Part shown: piece after piece, positions 26,722-36,274 of the stretch
Layout of the letters: each line of letters begins with the position of its first letter
Position numbering within the stretch: the stretch's first letter is position 1
Origin: Bacteroidia bacterium
GTDB lineage: Bacteria; Bacteroidota; Bacteroidia; Flavobacteriales_D; Cryomorphaceae
Length of the DNA: 64,000 nucleotides
Direction: 5' to 3'
Assembly (NCBI GenBank): GCA_030427905.1
Contig: JAUICL010000004.1
Span: forward strand, 87,722 to 151,721
Made by a program: the position numbers and the translations under genes
The notes under the pieces: generated by a model
The model's database searches: none
What the model was told of the DNA's origin: nothing
What the model saw: the letters and a program-made list of their open reading frames with translations, nothing else

Positions 26722-27471
26722 ATGAAACTTAAAATCAACACAATGAAAAAGAGTTCAGGACAATTCGAAGAACTTTCCGCTGTTTTCCTTAACACCAGTC
26801 TGAAAAGGTCTGATAGAGTTAGTCATACCCAAGGGTTGATGGATTTGTCTATTCAGATAATGAAAAGTGAAGGTGTGAGTGTGGAGAATGTTCGCATAGC
26901 CGACCATAATATTCCACACGGTATGCTGCCAGATATGACCGAAGAAGGGTATGAAAAAGATGATTGGCCTCAGATCTATCAGAAATTGGTAGGGGCTGAT
27001 ATACTCGTTATCGGAAGTCCAATTTGGATGGGCACAATGTCTTCGGTGGCTAAAAAGGTAATTGAAAGGTTAGACGCGAATAGTGCCGAGATGAATGACA
27101 AGGGTCAGTTTGTCTATTACGGCAAGGTAGGCGGAGTTGTTGTTACCGGAAATGAAGATGGCGCCAAAGCCGTGGCGTCTGATGTACTCTATGCTTTGCA
27201 GCACATCGGATTCTCAATTCCACCTCAAGCAGATGCTGCATGGTTGGGTAAGGTAGGGCCTGGACCGAGTTACCTCGATGAAGAAGCAGATTCGGAAAAT
27301 CACACCTTCACCAATCGCAACTTGACTTTTATGACATATAATATGATGCACTTAGCGGCCTTGCTTAAAAGTAAGAATGGCTACAGCAATATGGGGAATA
27401 GTATGGAGGCTTGGGAAAACGGTGAGCGATGGTCTTTTAAAAAACGCAACGAAATTGAGATGCGGGCATAG
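26722..27471 (+). CDS. Flavodoxin-like NAD(P)H-dependent oxidoreductase
   Basis: A 249-residue protein of the flavodoxin/NADPH-dependent FMN reductase superfamily. The core runs from LSAVFLNTSLKRSDRVSHTQGLMD (FMN phosphate loop), through ADILVIGSPIWMGTMSSVAKKVIERLDA (the second flavin-binding loop) to GKVGGVVVTGNEDGAKAVASDVLYAL. It would reduce quinones, azo compounds or similar with FMN as cofactor; the substrate is not known. The start could be ATG 26722 (used) or ATG 26743, which begins MKKSSGQ nearer the first beta strand. Confidence 0.85.
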   Translation: MKLKINTMKKSSGQFEELSAVFLNTSLKRSDRVSHTQGLMDLSIQIMKSEGVSVENVRIADHNIPHGMLPDMTEEGYEKDDWPQIYQKLVGADILVIGSPIWMGTMSSVAKKVIERLDANSAEMNDKGQFVYYGKVGGVVVTGNEDGAKAVASDVLYALQHIGFSIPPQADAAWLGKVGPGPSYLDEEADSENHTFTNRNLTFMTYNMMHLAALLKSKNGYSNMGNSMEAWENGERWSFKKRNEIEMRA

Positions 27472-27488
27472 GTGCCTGCTCTTGATGT

Positions 27489-27893
27489 TTATTCACGAAT
27501 TCCCATTGCGTTTAAACACGACTCGATTATCGGAAGTACCGGATCATCATTCATCGTAGGCATGCCATATGTAGCCTGGTTTAAACAATTATGAAGCTCC
27601 ATGGTCAAGGCGTTAATTTCAGTATTTGATGGGTACTTCATTGTGTCGGCAAGTTTATAAATCACACTAGCACAGTTCGCGATTCTTAACGTGTCGACCG
27701 CCATATTCCAGGATTCGACATTCAACTTGAGTAGAGTTGTGTCTACGTCTAGAAGCGCTTCGTCCACAAAAGTGTCTTTCACGGTTTGCTCACTGACGAT
27801 CGGTTCTTGATTCTTTGGGCTATTGCACGAAAACATCGCTCCGCAACAAAGCAGAATAGCGAGAAATTTAGTGGTTATGTACAAGTGTTTCAC
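27489..27893 (-). CDS. Hypothetical lipoprotein
   Basis: A 134-residue protein with a lipoprotein signal (FLAILLCCGAMFSC, lipid Cys near 23). The rest is mostly helical, with Cys residues in IANCASV, HNCLNQ and ESCLNAMG that could form disulfides in the periplasm. I do not recognise the family. It is convergent with the flavodoxin-like gene, ending 18 bases from it. Confidence 0.6.
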   Translation of the reverse strand: MKHLYITTKFLAILLCCGAMFSCNSPKNQEPIVSEQTVKDTFVDEALLDVDTTLLKLNVESWNMAVDTLRIANCASVIYKLADTMKYPSNTEINALTMELHNCLNQATYGMPTMNDDPVLPIIESCLNAMGIRE

Positions 27894-28309
27894 AGTACGA
27901 TTTGTTTAAAGGAATTCTCTTGACCCTGTGGTATTTTTGAATGTCTGAAAGTAAGGATCAGAACTTGGATTACCTAGGCTCCTAAGCGTGTTTGCTCGAG
28001 AATTAGAAACACAATTCAAAGAACCCTTATTTCTTGACATTTTATCAGGCGGAACCCAGGTTAATAGTGGGAAAACTTCTCTACAGAGTTGTAGAGTCTC
28101 CTTGACTTGTGCATTGTAGAACAACATGCAGTTTAGATCGTTTTTTTACAATCTTCACTTTCAAAGCAACAGTTTCTCGGAGCGGCAAACTTCTTGTTTT
28201 CCGCACTTTTCGATTCCCATTTGACCCACATAGATGCCCTACATTGTTTTGTGAAATGTCTTTGCGGTGATTTTGTTCAATTCGGCACATAAATGGCTTT
28301 TTAATCGTC
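27894..28309. other. Divergent intergenic region, nothing clear
   Basis: 416 bases between a minus-strand lipoprotein and the + strand DUF748 gene. Minus-strand open frames here have no family character, unusual composition and no good start, so I treat them as chance. Promoters for both flanking genes must lie here, but no convincing -33/-7 pair was found. Confidence 0.5.
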
Positions 28310-29386
28310 ATGAAAAAACAATACAAATGGGGCATTGCTATCGTTGCGCTTTTAATTGGGATCAGGCTAGCCTTGCCTTTCATACTCGAAAACCACATCA
28401 ATAAGGCACTCAATAAGATAGAAGGATACCACGGTAGCGTTGATGATGTAGATCTACAGCTATATCGTGGTGGATTTCAATTATATGACTTGATTCTATT
28501 TGAAGAAGCGTCTGAAAACCCCGATTTACCAATTGTAGACTTGAAAAAGCTAGATTTTAGTATTCAGTGGAATGCCTTGTTCAAGGGCAAGTTTGTTGGT
28601 GAAGTATATCTCGACACTTTGGACGTGAATTTCACCAAAAGAAAAGACGAAGCTGATACAATGGTTGATAGCACCGACCAGCGTATCAACTTGATTCAGG
28701 AAGTGCAAAAACTGAACCCCATACTGATCAATATCTTTGAAATTAATAATGGAAGTTTGTCCTACATCGATCCTACTTCTGAGCCTAAAGTCGATGTGAA
28801 GTTGAATAATTTTAATCTCTACGCGAGAAACCTTGGAAATGTAGTGGACAGATTAAAGGAGCTGCCTGCGAGCATTGTGTTTGAAGCTGCTACTATGGAC
28901 AGTGGTTATATACATCTTGATGCACAGATGAATTACTTACTAGATCCACCTGACTTCGATTTTGACTTCAAAATGGAGCACATCAATTTTCCAAGATTCA
29001 ATGAGTTTTTTGAAGCCTATGCTAAATTTGATATCGAGACGGGCGAGTTTAACTTTTATGCCGAAGGAAAAGCGAAAAATGGGGTGCTCGAGGCCTACGC
29101 CAAGCCGCTCATAGAAGGCTTGGAAATAGCTCCTGCTGACGAGGATGATGGTGTACTCAAAAAGATTTACGAAGGAGCTCTAGAAATAGGTACTGAAATA
29201 TTTGAAAATTCTAAGGAAGATCAATTCGGAACAAAGGTGCCAATCTCAGGGACGCTTGAAAATGATGAAGCAGCTGTTTTACAGAGTCTTTGGAACTTTG
29301 TTAAGAATGCTTTTATAGAAGCATACAAACAAGAGATTGAACGAACGATCGACTTCCGATCAGAGTCAGAGATAAAGAGAAAATGA
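28310..29386 (+). CDS. DUF748/AsmA-like envelope protein
   Basis: A 358-residue protein anchored by an N-terminal helix (WGIAIVALLIGIRLALPFIL). It is followed by an AsmA/DUF748-like beta-rich repeat: INKALNKIEGYHGSVDDVDLQLYRGGFQLYDLILFEE and WNALFKGKFVGEVYLDTLDVNF. Such proteins lie in the periplasm and are related to lipid-transport bridge proteins, though function for this subgroup is unproven. Its TGA overlaps the ATG of the topoisomerase gene by four bases, so the two are translationally coupled. Confidence 0.8.
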   Translation: MKKQYKWGIAIVALLIGIRLALPFILENHINKALNKIEGYHGSVDDVDLQLYRGGFQLYDLILFEEASENPDLPIVDLKKLDFSIQWNALFKGKFVGEVYLDTLDVNFTKRKDEADTMVDSTDQRINLIQEVQKLNPILINIFEINNGSLSYIDPTSEPKVDVKLNNFNLYARNLGNVVDRLKELPASIVFEAATMDSGYIHLDAQMNYLLDPPDFDFDFKMEHINFPRFNEFFEAYAKFDIETGEFNFYAEGKAKNGVLEAYAKPLIEGLEIAPADEDDGVLKKIYEGALEIGTEIFENSKEDQFGTKVPISGTLENDEAAVLQSLWNFVKNAFIEAYKQEIERTIDFRSESEIKRK

Positions 29387-30387
29387 CGGCTATCGACCTG
29401 CCACCTGATCTCGTCTATCTGACCGATGAAACACTCGGGATAAGACGTCGAAAATACGGGCGCGGTTTTTCCTACCTCAACCCGAAAGGTGAGTTGATAA
29501 GGGATGAATCCGAGTTGAGCCGAATTAAGATGCTAGCAGTGCCGCCCGCTTGGAGCGAAGTGTGGATTTCGCCACTTCCAAATGGCCACCTGCAAGCCAC
29601 TGGGCGAGATGAAAAACAGCGAAAGCAGTACCGCTACCACGAATTATGGACTTCATTTGCACAGCGACAAAAGTTCCACCATCTATGGGAATTCGGCCAG
29701 CTACTTCCAAGAATACGTGCAGTGTGTGAGAGCGATTTGAGAAGACCAACCTGGGATTTTCAGAAAGTAGCAGCGCTTGCGGTTTCTGTCATGGATTCCC
29801 TTCATCTGCGCGTTGGAAGCCGGTTTTATTCTAAAACCAATCACACTTATGGCCTCACAACTTTGAGACGCAAACACATCCATCTTTGTGAAAACGAACT
29901 CGAATTGAGTTTTACCGGGAAAACAGGCAAGGAAAGGAAGCTTATCCTCGATGATAAACGGCTCGTGAGATTGATCAAAGAATGCTCTGATTTGCCGGGC
30001 TACGAAATATTCAGGTATCGAGATAAGGATGTAAGAAAACCACTGAGAAGTCAGGACTTTAATGAATACTTGAGAGAGATCTCTAAAAATGACGAAGTTT
30101 CTGCCAAGGATTTTAGAACATGGGGTGCGAACGTGCTCTGTCTCCAAAAAGCTGATGAAGCTTTTGAATTATCAAAAACTTCTCGGAAAAAGATTGAGAA
30201 TATACTCGCAGGGCTCGTTGCCAAAGAGATGGGGCACACGCTTTCGATTTGCAAGAGCTCTTATTTACATCCCAAAGTCTTGGAATACGCATTAAACAAA
30301 AAGCCTGGTACTACAAAAGTGGAAGAAAATGACTTCGATGTATTTGAGGACGAGCTTCTGATGATTCTTCAAAGTCAGTCCCAATAA
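29383..30387 (+). CDS. DNA topoisomerase IB
   Basis: A 334-residue bacterial type IB (swivelase-type) topoisomerase that relaxes supercoils through a 3'-phosphotyrosine link. RRRKYGRGFSYLNPKGELI and AVPPAWSEVWISPLPNGHLQATGRDEKQRKQYRYH are the conserved N-terminal segments. The catalytic core has LTTLRRKHI, FTGKTGKERKL, DFRTWGANVLC and SYLHPKVLEYAL, where Tyr294 should be the nucleophile. All are present, so the enzyme looks intact. Bacteroidota often carry this enzyme in stress-related gene blocks, as here. Confidence 0.93.
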   Translation: MTAIDLPPDLVYLTDETLGIRRRKYGRGFSYLNPKGELIRDESELSRIKMLAVPPAWSEVWISPLPNGHLQATGRDEKQRKQYRYHELWTSFAQRQKFHHLWEFGQLLPRIRAVCESDLRRPTWDFQKVAALAVSVMDSLHLRVGSRFYSKTNHTYGLTTLRRKHIHLCENELELSFTGKTGKERKLILDDKRLVRLIKECSDLPGYEIFRYRDKDVRKPLRSQDFNEYLREISKNDEVSAKDFRTWGANVLCLQKADEAFELSKTSRKKIENILAGLVAKEMGHTLSICKSSYLHPKVLEYALNKKPGTTKVEENDFDVFEDELLMILQSQSQ

Positions 30388-30480
30388 AAAAGCGACTTTC
30401 TTGACTCTGAATTGCCCCAAATAGTATTGGCAGCGCGAAGAGACAGGAAAAATCGCTTGCGACTCTTTTAAAAGTACAGA

Positions 30481-30912
30481 CTACCTTCCGTTCATCATAC
30501 TCCGGTAGTCTTTGGCAAGATCCGTCATTTTTGATTCAGAAAGTGTCTTGTCGGCCATGGGAAAGACATCTTCTTCTTCCTCGTCTAAGTGATGCAGTAC
30601 TTCGTGTTTCAGCTTCTTAGCAGTTGCCAGCCAGCCTGGTGAAGACATATCGGTCTCATCAAGTTCTTCAATAAGCTTGTCGATGTCTTGGTGCTCTGCT
30701 ACGCTATGTCTGGCTTGATCTTGTGTCTCGTCAAATTTAAAAAGTGGACGATAGAAGTATCGCTCTTCAGCATCGGCGTGAACCTTCAGTTCATTTTTGA
30801 GTTCTTCATAGATGACCTTGCGCTTTTTGGTTTCACCGCTGGTGTCTACGAGCATGTTGCAGAGTATACGTTGCTTTTTATGATCTTCTATTATTTCTTC
30901 AAATAATTTCAT
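30481..30912 (-). CDS. Hemerythrin-domain protein
   Basis: A 143-residue four-helix bundle likely to bind a di-iron centre. Candidate ligands are His11 (EDHKKQR), His45 and Glu49 (KVHADAEERYF), His69 and His74 (RHSVAEH), His103, His107 and Glu112 (KHEVLHHLDEEEE). The family handles oxygen, nitric oxide or oxidative stress. It stands alone on the minus strand upstream of other small stress-type genes. Confidence 0.87.
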   Translation of the reverse strand: MKLFEEIIEDHKKQRILCNMLVDTSGETKKRKVIYEELKNELKVHADAEERYFYRPLFKFDETQDQARHSVAEHQDIDKLIEELDETDMSSPGWLATAKKLKHEVLHHLDEEEEDVFPMADKTLSESKMTDLAKDYRSMMNGR

Positions 30913-31058
30913 TGTAAGTGGGTTTTTGATGTTAGAAATATTCAGTCTAAGGGTGTCGATTCCATGAGAGAATTCGATGTGGGTTTTTGAGTAGGTAGTT
31001 TAGATATGACTATCTACATGACCTTTTTCATTCATTTGAATGATATGAAACACGAGCC

Positions 31059-31271
31059 CTACTCAGAGACGATCGATTTCTGTGAAATTAGATCGCTCTT
31101 TCCCTCTTCAAACTCAACCAAGTAAACTGGATTTTCTGCGGTTGCATGAGCTTCAAGGGTTTGGCCGTTTAGTTCCAATTCAATATCCTGTATGTAGCGG
31201 TCTTGAATTTTTCCGGTCAATTTGCCGTGTCTTGTTTCAACTTGTACTTTGTCGTTCTTCTGGTAAGTCAT
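31059..31271 (-). CDS. Hva1/DUF2945 Tudor-like small protein
   Basis: A 70-residue basic-acidic SH3/Tudor-like protein of the hypervirulence-associated (DUF2945) family: KNDKVQVETRHGKLTGKIQDRY followed by HATAENPVYLVEFEEGK. The function is unknown; bacterial members appear in stress gene blocks. It is adjacent to hemerythrin and DUF1328 genes on the same strand, with gaps of 146 and 78 bases. Confidence 0.8.
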   Translation of the reverse strand: MTYQKNDKVQVETRHGKLTGKIQDRYIQDIELELNGQTLEAHATAENPVYLVEFEEGKSDLISQKSIVSE

Positions 31272-31349
31272 TTTTTAAATGTTTTGGGGTTAATAAGTGA
31301 TGTGATCGGTTTCAGCTATGCGCAAGGGGGCTGACAGATCTTGGGAACA

Positions 31350-31508
31350 TCAACCGAGAAAATTCATGACTACCGATACGATGAGTACGATGATGAAAAT
31401 GTAAAAAAGGATTTTGGCAATTGATGCGAAGCCAGATGAGATCCTTCCAAATCCGAGTATTCCGAAGAGAACCGCAAGGATTGCAGCTCCTATAATCCAT
31501 TCAATCAT
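31350..31508 (-). CDS. DUF1328 small membrane protein
   Basis: A 52-residue protein with two hydrophobic helices: MIEWIIGAAILAVLFGILGFG, then KILFYIFIIVLIVSVVMNF. This is the DUF1328/UPF0391 (YtjA) pattern. I use ATG 31508, since the family begins here; the upstream in-frame extension (to 31547) is hydrophilic and unlike the family. Family members are associated with envelope or osmotic stress. Confidence 0.85.
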   Translation of the reverse strand: MIEWIIGAAILAVLFGILGFGRISSGFASIAKILFYIFIIVLIVSVVMNFLG

Positions 31509-31798
31509 AACATTTATTTTTTTGGGGTTTTTCTTTACTTGAGCCAACTATAGTACCATACCCATCCAACCCTTGCTGATATGCGCTATTTTGGATTGGA
31601 AACCTTGAAAAAACCTACTCGAGAGCGAGATTTCAATCAAATATTGTGATGTCTTTGGTTCTTCAGTTCGCCTAATTGTTCACCCCATTTCTGTTGATTT
31701 TGGGGATAAAATTCCACACTTCAACGTGAGAACCTACTGAAAATGCAGTTGAAGATCTCTGGAATCATTTTAGCAACGCTTAGGTCAAAGAACAGATT
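31509..31798. other. Divergent intergenic region, nothing clear
   Basis: 290 bases between the DUF1328 gene and the divergent YihY gene. It should contain both promoters. I see no palindrome, terminator or coding frame worth naming. Confidence 0.4.
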
Positions 31799-32725
31799 AT
31801 GGTCCAAAATCAAGAAGGCTCGCCACAGCGCTTTAAACTCAAGCATAGTTTCTCAATATTAAAAGAAGCAGGGAAGAACTGGAACAAGTCGGATCCATTC
31901 CGATTGAGTGCCATCATCGCATACTACGCCATACTTTCAATGCCAGCTCTGCTGGTTATCATTGTCAACTTGCTCGGTTTGATCTGGGGAAATGACGTGG
32001 TAGAAGGAAGGCTGAGTGGAGAGTTGACCGCTGTGATGGGCCAGAATACGGCAGAAGCCGTTACCACTATGATCGACAATGCCATGTCCACCGACCAGAG
32101 TTTAATTTTCAACATTATCGGGATTGCCAGTTTGATTTTTGGTGCTACAGGAGTCTTTTTTCACCTTCAGCGCTCGCTCAATCGCATTTGGGGGCTGCGC
32201 GTCAATCCCGACGCGAGCTGGTTGAGAATGTTAATCGACCGTACTTTGAGCTTTGGTTTCGTGCTAGTACTCGGATTTTTGCTCCTCATCACCTTCGTGT
32301 TGAGTGCGGCTTTGACCGCCTTGAGCGATCGCTTGAGAGATGTGTTTAGTGATTTAGTCGTAGTAGTAGCTCAAGTGGCAGACTTTATCATCACCATAGG
32401 GGTTGTCGCTCTCTTGTTTGCTTTAATATTCAAATTCCTACCACATGCGAAGGTCAAATGGAAATCAGTTTGGGTTGGAGCCTTTCTTACTTCTGTTTTG
32501 TTCGACTTGGGAAAGTACGCATTGGCCTTTTATTTTGGCCAAACCGAACCGGGAAGTACTTACGGTGCCGCAGGATCTATCATTCTCATTCTGCTTTGGG
32601 TGTCGTATGCATCCTTAATCATGTTTTTTGGCGCTCAAATCACTTATGTCTTTGCCAAGCGTTATGGGGGTGGAGTCCAACCTACCGACGCAGCTGTTAG
32701 AGAAAACGAAGCTGTATACGCCTGA
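31799..32725 (+). CDS. YihY/BrkB family membrane protein
   Basis: A 308-residue inner-membrane protein with six hydrophobic segments between about 35 and 285. The pattern FRLSAIIAYYAILSMPALLVIIVNLLG, FGATGVFFHLQRSLNRIWGLR and GSIILILLWVSYASLIMFFGAQITYVFAKRYG is typical of the family. The role is uncertain; members have been proposed as transporters. It fits the stress/envelope block and ends 165 bases before the D15-like gene. Confidence 0.9.
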   Translation: MVQNQEGSPQRFKLKHSFSILKEAGKNWNKSDPFRLSAIIAYYAILSMPALLVIIVNLLGLIWGNDVVEGRLSGELTAVMGQNTAEAVTTMIDNAMSTDQSLIFNIIGIASLIFGATGVFFHLQRSLNRIWGLRVNPDASWLRMLIDRTLSFGFVLVLGFLLLITFVLSAALTALSDRLRDVFSDLVVVVAQVADFIITIGVVALLFALIFKFLPHAKVKWKSVWVGAFLTSVLFDLGKYALAFYFGQTEPGSTYGAAGSIILILLWVSYASLIMFFGAQITYVFAKRYGGGVQPTDAAVRENEAVYA

Positions 32726-32890
32726 AGGACTTTTCTTGACACAAGATCGATACTCCACAAAGCTTTCTGGAATGCCTATGGCTTTAGAATCAATCATCAG
32801 TCTCAAACCCTAATGTGTAGAACGGATGAGCCTTGTGGTTCCGCATTGTTGAAATTACTCTGGCGAGCATTTTGCCTTGATTCTTTTAGC

Positions 32891-34075
32891 ATGTTCAAAC
32901 CACGCCATTTCTATACACATTTTCCTTCGGCAGCGCTATTATTGATCTTCTTGTCTTCATCTCTAGAGATGAACGGGCAGCACAATAAAGATGAGTTGGG
33001 TTTGGTGGAATTCTTCACCATTCACACCAATAAGGGAAGGCTTCAAAAAGTTTCGACTGCGTACCCAGCTAAATTGATTCTAGCACCAATAATCTCATTT
33101 CGTTCTGAGACCAGTTTGGCTTTTGGAACAGGAGCCAAATTCCTCTTTAAGTTGAAAGGTTCGGGCGACGAAACCCGGACATCCAACATGCCAATGGCGG
33201 CTCAGTACACCTTGAAAAATCAGTTTATACTTCAGTCAGGCTTTGAAATTCTTGCCCCTCAAGAAAAATGGATGTTGACGGGAAATTTTCGCTTTCAAAG
33301 TTTTCCGCGGTCTTATTTTGGAATTGGAGATGACACTCCAGAGTCAGGCGCTGTACTGTACGATTACGACCAGTTGCTGATTGAGCCGATTCTCCTGAAG
33401 CAGGCCTTCGCCCGCTATCTCTTTCTAGGAGCGGGGATAAGATACAACTATGTGAATAATGTTAAGTTTGATGAAGGTGAGCAATTGTCAGATGATTTGA
33501 ATATCACCGGTGCCTATGGCTCACAAGTCATTGGTGTGGAGCTAGCCGCGGTGTACGATAGCCGCAATAACCTGCTCAATGCCACCGACGGTTGCTATTT
33601 TGAATTCACCTATGGAATCTATGACGATCGGGCGGGGAGTAGTCACTCTTTCAATCTCACCCGATTTGATTTTAGATACTACTGGAGCCTTTCCCAGAAA
33701 AGAAATGATGTCTTCGCTGTTCAGTTAATTGGACACTTCGCTGATAAGAGTGCCCCGCTCGCAGAAATGGCCTATTTCGGCAGCCCTGAAATCATGCGGG
33801 GGTACTACGAAGGTAGGTACATTGATTACACCATGCTGGCTTTTCAAACCGAATACAGACGACCGCTTTGGGGACGCTTTGGTGCCGTTGTGTTTGCTGG
33901 GATAGGGAATGTACAGCCTAATCTACACGACTACAATATCGCTGATATCGATTACTCCATTGGCTTGGGGCTACGTTTTCTCCTAGATCAGCGCGAAAAC
34001 TTGAACCTTCGTTTCGACTGGGGCTTTGGGGATAACTCTAACAATTATTATTTCAACATTGCCGAGGCTTTTTAA
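32891..34075 (+). CDS. BamA/TamA-type outer membrane beta-barrel protein
   Basis: A 394-residue protein of the bacterial surface antigen (D15/Omp85 barrel) group without visible POTRA domains. Residues 1-31 are a signal peptide (FPSAALLLIFLSSSLEMNGQ). The barrel shows alternating strands, with SRNNLLNATDGCYFEFTYG and ultimately GLGLRFLLDQRENLNLRFDWGFG, the usual last strands. ATG 32891 is used because it gives this signal; an upstream in-frame ATG adds a non-signal extension. The function could be lipid or protein handling at the outer membrane; no partner is adjacent. Confidence 0.8.
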   Translation: MFKPRHFYTHFPSAALLLIFLSSSLEMNGQHNKDELGLVEFFTIHTNKGRLQKVSTAYPAKLILAPIISFRSETSLAFGTGAKFLFKLKGSGDETRTSNMPMAAQYTLKNQFILQSGFEILAPQEKWMLTGNFRFQSFPRSYFGIGDDTPESGAVLYDYDQLLIEPILLKQAFARYLFLGAGIRYNYVNNVKFDEGEQLSDDLNITGAYGSQVIGVELAAVYDSRNNLLNATDGCYFEFTYGIYDDRAGSSHSFNLTRFDFRYYWSLSQKRNDVFAVQLIGHFADKSAPLAEMAYFGSPEIMRGYYEGRYIDYTMLAFQTEYRRPLWGRFGAVVFAGIGNVQPNLHDYNIADIDYSIGLGLRFLLDQRENLNLRFDWGFGDNSNNYYFNIAEAF

Positions 34076-34286
34076 AACACAAAGCCAACCATTTAGATGA
34101 TAGAAACGTGGGGTGAAAGTTCTACGGTATTGATAAAATCTGCCCCAAAATGATATTCGGTATCGGCTGAAACGTACGGTTAACAAGACGTATTTTTCCA
34201 AGTTTTCTGGAACCCTTTTTGGATCATTTACTATACCGATGGCAATTAGAGCCCATCGATCTCAAACGCATAAAAATTATAAAAAC

Positions 34287-34730
34287 ATGAAAACGATATA
34301 CTTAGTGTTTATAGCCAGTTTTTTAGCTGGATGTAGTTCTGTAACATCCCTCGAAGATGTTCGAAAACAAGAAGATGAAGCTCGCAGCGACCTATTGGAA
34401 GCCGAAGAAGAGTTGATTGAACTTGCTGAAATGAAAGAAGCGTATTCTGTAGATTCGAAGGAAACGGCGATTGAAGCTTTGGAAGGCCGTCAGAAGCAGA
34501 TCAATTCGGATATAAAAAGCTTGAAGAAAATTGAGTCAAAGGGCCTGACCAAAACCAGTGACTCTATGATAAAGGGGCTTAAGAAAGAAGATGATGATAT
34601 CAAGGCTCGAATCAAATCACTCAAGAAGCTGGAAGACGAAAACTGGGAGGCGCCGATGGACTCGATCAACGATCTGATTGATCAGCTAGAGATCAAAATC
34701 AATATGATTACGTCGAATTTGGAAGAATAG
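34287..34730 (+). CDS. Coiled-coil lipoprotein, hypothetical
   Basis: A 147-residue lipoprotein (MKTIYLVFIASFLAGCSS, lipid Cys16). Almost all of the mature part is charged heptad-like helix (EDEARSDLLEAEEELIELAE and DIKARIKSLKKLEDE), so it likely forms a periplasmic coiled coil. ATG 34287 gives the signal; an ATG 48 bases upstream adds a basic extension. Function is unknown. Confidence 0.65.
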   Translation: MKTIYLVFIASFLAGCSSVTSLEDVRKQEDEARSDLLEAEEELIELAEMKEAYSVDSKETAIEALEGRQKQINSDIKSLKKIESKGLTKTSDSMIKGLKKEDDDIKARIKSLKKLEDENWEAPMDSINDLIDQLEIKINMITSNLEE

Positions 34731-34777
34731 TCAGGGATTAACTCTTTCACTAACCCTTTTAAGAGTTGATATACGCT

Positions 34778-34812
34778 AAAAAAAACGGCACCCCATTTTT
34801 TGAGGTGCCGTG
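34778..34812 (-). terminator. Strong terminator of the RND efflux operon
   Basis: CGGCACC at 34786-34792 pairs with GGTGCCG at 34804-34810. On the minus strand the stem is followed by a long T-run (bases 34778-34785), the classic form. The + strand side has weak T-richness after it, so it may partly serve the coiled-coil lipoprotein gene too. Confidence 0.85.
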
Positions 34813-34843
34813 GTGTTTAGGGGGTGATTTAAGAAACAGAAGC

Positions 34844-36274
34844 TTATCGCCATCCACCACCCAGCGCTCGATAGAGATTGATCCGCGCATGAAGATGATT
34901 CTTTTTTGTTTCAACCAGTTCTAATTTAGATTCAAGTGCGTCTCTTTGAGTAAGCAACACTTCCATATAGTCTGCTCTGGCCGACTGGTAGAGCATGGTC
35001 GAAACATTGATGGATTTATTTAGAGCATCCACCTGCTTGTATTTATAGTCATAGCTGATCCGTATGTTTTCCAGATTCGACAGATCATTGGTCACTTCGA
35101 TGTATCCACATAGAATAGCGCGTTCATACTCAAAAACAGCGGCAAGCTGTCTGGCGTTGGCCCTGCTATACTCTGCTTTAATGGCTCTTCTGTTGATAAG
35201 TGGCCCAGCCAGCTCGGCAGTGAGATTGTAGAATATCGCCTGCGGTGTAATACTGATAAACTGCGGCTGAAAGGCTTCTAAACCTATTCCAGCACTCAGT
35301 CCGACTTTAGGGAAGAAATTGGCTCTGGCTACTTGTACATTGAGCTTCGAAGCCGTTAAATCATATTCAGCTTGCTTGATGTCAGGACGATTCAAGAGAA
35401 GTTGTGACGGGAGACCTGTGAAAACAGTATCGACTTGTTTATCCAGGAACGCAGATGAATTTCGCTCAATTGGGGCGGGGTACCTTCCGATCAAAAAGTT
35501 CAACTCATTCTCAACTTCTATAATCTCTTGTTTTATGGCGAACTTTTCACTTTGGCTCTTCATCACTTCCGCCTCAAACCGCAAAACAGCCAGTTCATTG
35601 GATTGAGCTGTCTGCTTTTGCATCTTCACTATTTGAAGAGCGTTCTTCTGAATGTTCAAGTTTTGTTCGATGATCGTCAGCTGATTGTCGAGCGCTTCCA
35701 ACTCGTAGTATGCCATCGCAATTTCAGCGACAAGGTTAGTCACAAGAAAGTTCCGCCCTTCAATGGTCGCGAGATATTCCATCACCGCGGCCTTCTTCGA
35801 ATTTCTCAGCTTTTTCCAGATATCAATCTCCCAATTCGCGACCAATCCAGCTTTGTAATTGGTCAGTGGCTCGGGAAATTCTTCCTGACCTTTTATCGGA
35901 AGATTTTTCTCGACAGCACCATTTCTGGTGTATTCTCCAATTTTCTCAAGGTCAGCTCCAGCTCCATATCCCACGCTTGGTAAGTATTCACCGGTTCTTT
36001 GGTTTACTTCACTTTCTGCTACCGCGATTTGGCTTAAGAAAATGTTGAGTTCTTGATTGTGGGCGAGCGCTGAATCAATCAAGGCGATGAGTTCAGGCTC
36101 TTTAAAAAAGTCGCGCCATGAGATGGTCGAACTGTTCACTGAGTCGGCGGGAAGTGAACTATAGGTGTCAGGTGTGGCTGTATTGGCTTCTTGAATGTGT
36201 TGGGTAGGCACACAAGATTGTGTGATCACGATCAGCAAGACAAAAAGCTGTGCCGTATAAAGGAATCGCTTCAT
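34844..36274 (-). CDS. TolC-family outer membrane efflux lipoprotein (RND operon)
   Basis: The outer-membrane exit duct of a tripartite pump, 476 residues, NodT/OprM-like. A lipoprotein signal ends VITQSC. The two homologous halves are seen with SWRDFFKEPELIALIDSALAHNQELNI and, in the second, LLLNRPDIKQAEYDLTASKLNVQVARANFFPKVGLSAG. Long helices fill the periplasmic tunnel. The start overlaps the last codon of the RND permease gene by four bases, so the pump proteins are coupled. Confidence 0.92.
   Translation of the reverse strand: MKRFLYTAQLFVLLIVITQSCVPTQHIQEANTATPDTYSSLPADSVNSSTISWRDFFKEPELIALIDSALAHNQELNIFLSQIAVAESEVNQRTGEYLPSVGYGAGADLEKIGEYTRNGAVEKNLPIKGQEEFPEPLTNYKAGLVANWEIDIWKKLRNSKKAAVMEYLATIEGRNFLVTNLVAEIAMAYYELEALDNQLTIIEQNLNIQKNALQIVKMQKQTAQSNELAVLRFEAEVMKSQSEKFAIKQEIIEVENELNFLIGRYPAPIERNSSAFLDKQVDTVFTGLPSQLLLNRPDIKQAEYDLTASKLNVQVARANFFPKVGLSAGIGLEAFQPQFISITPQAIFYNLTAELAGPLINRRAIKAEYSRANARQLAAVFEYERAILCGYIEVTNDLSNLENIRISYDYKYKQVDALNKSINVSTMLYQSARADYMEVLLTQRDALESKLELVETKKNHLHARINLYRALGGGWR

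Noticed and set aside
27906..28413. Minus-strand open frames between the lipoprotein and DUF748 genes
   Set aside because: No recognisable domain, signal or plausible composition; one runs into the divergent DUF748 gene. Treated as chance.
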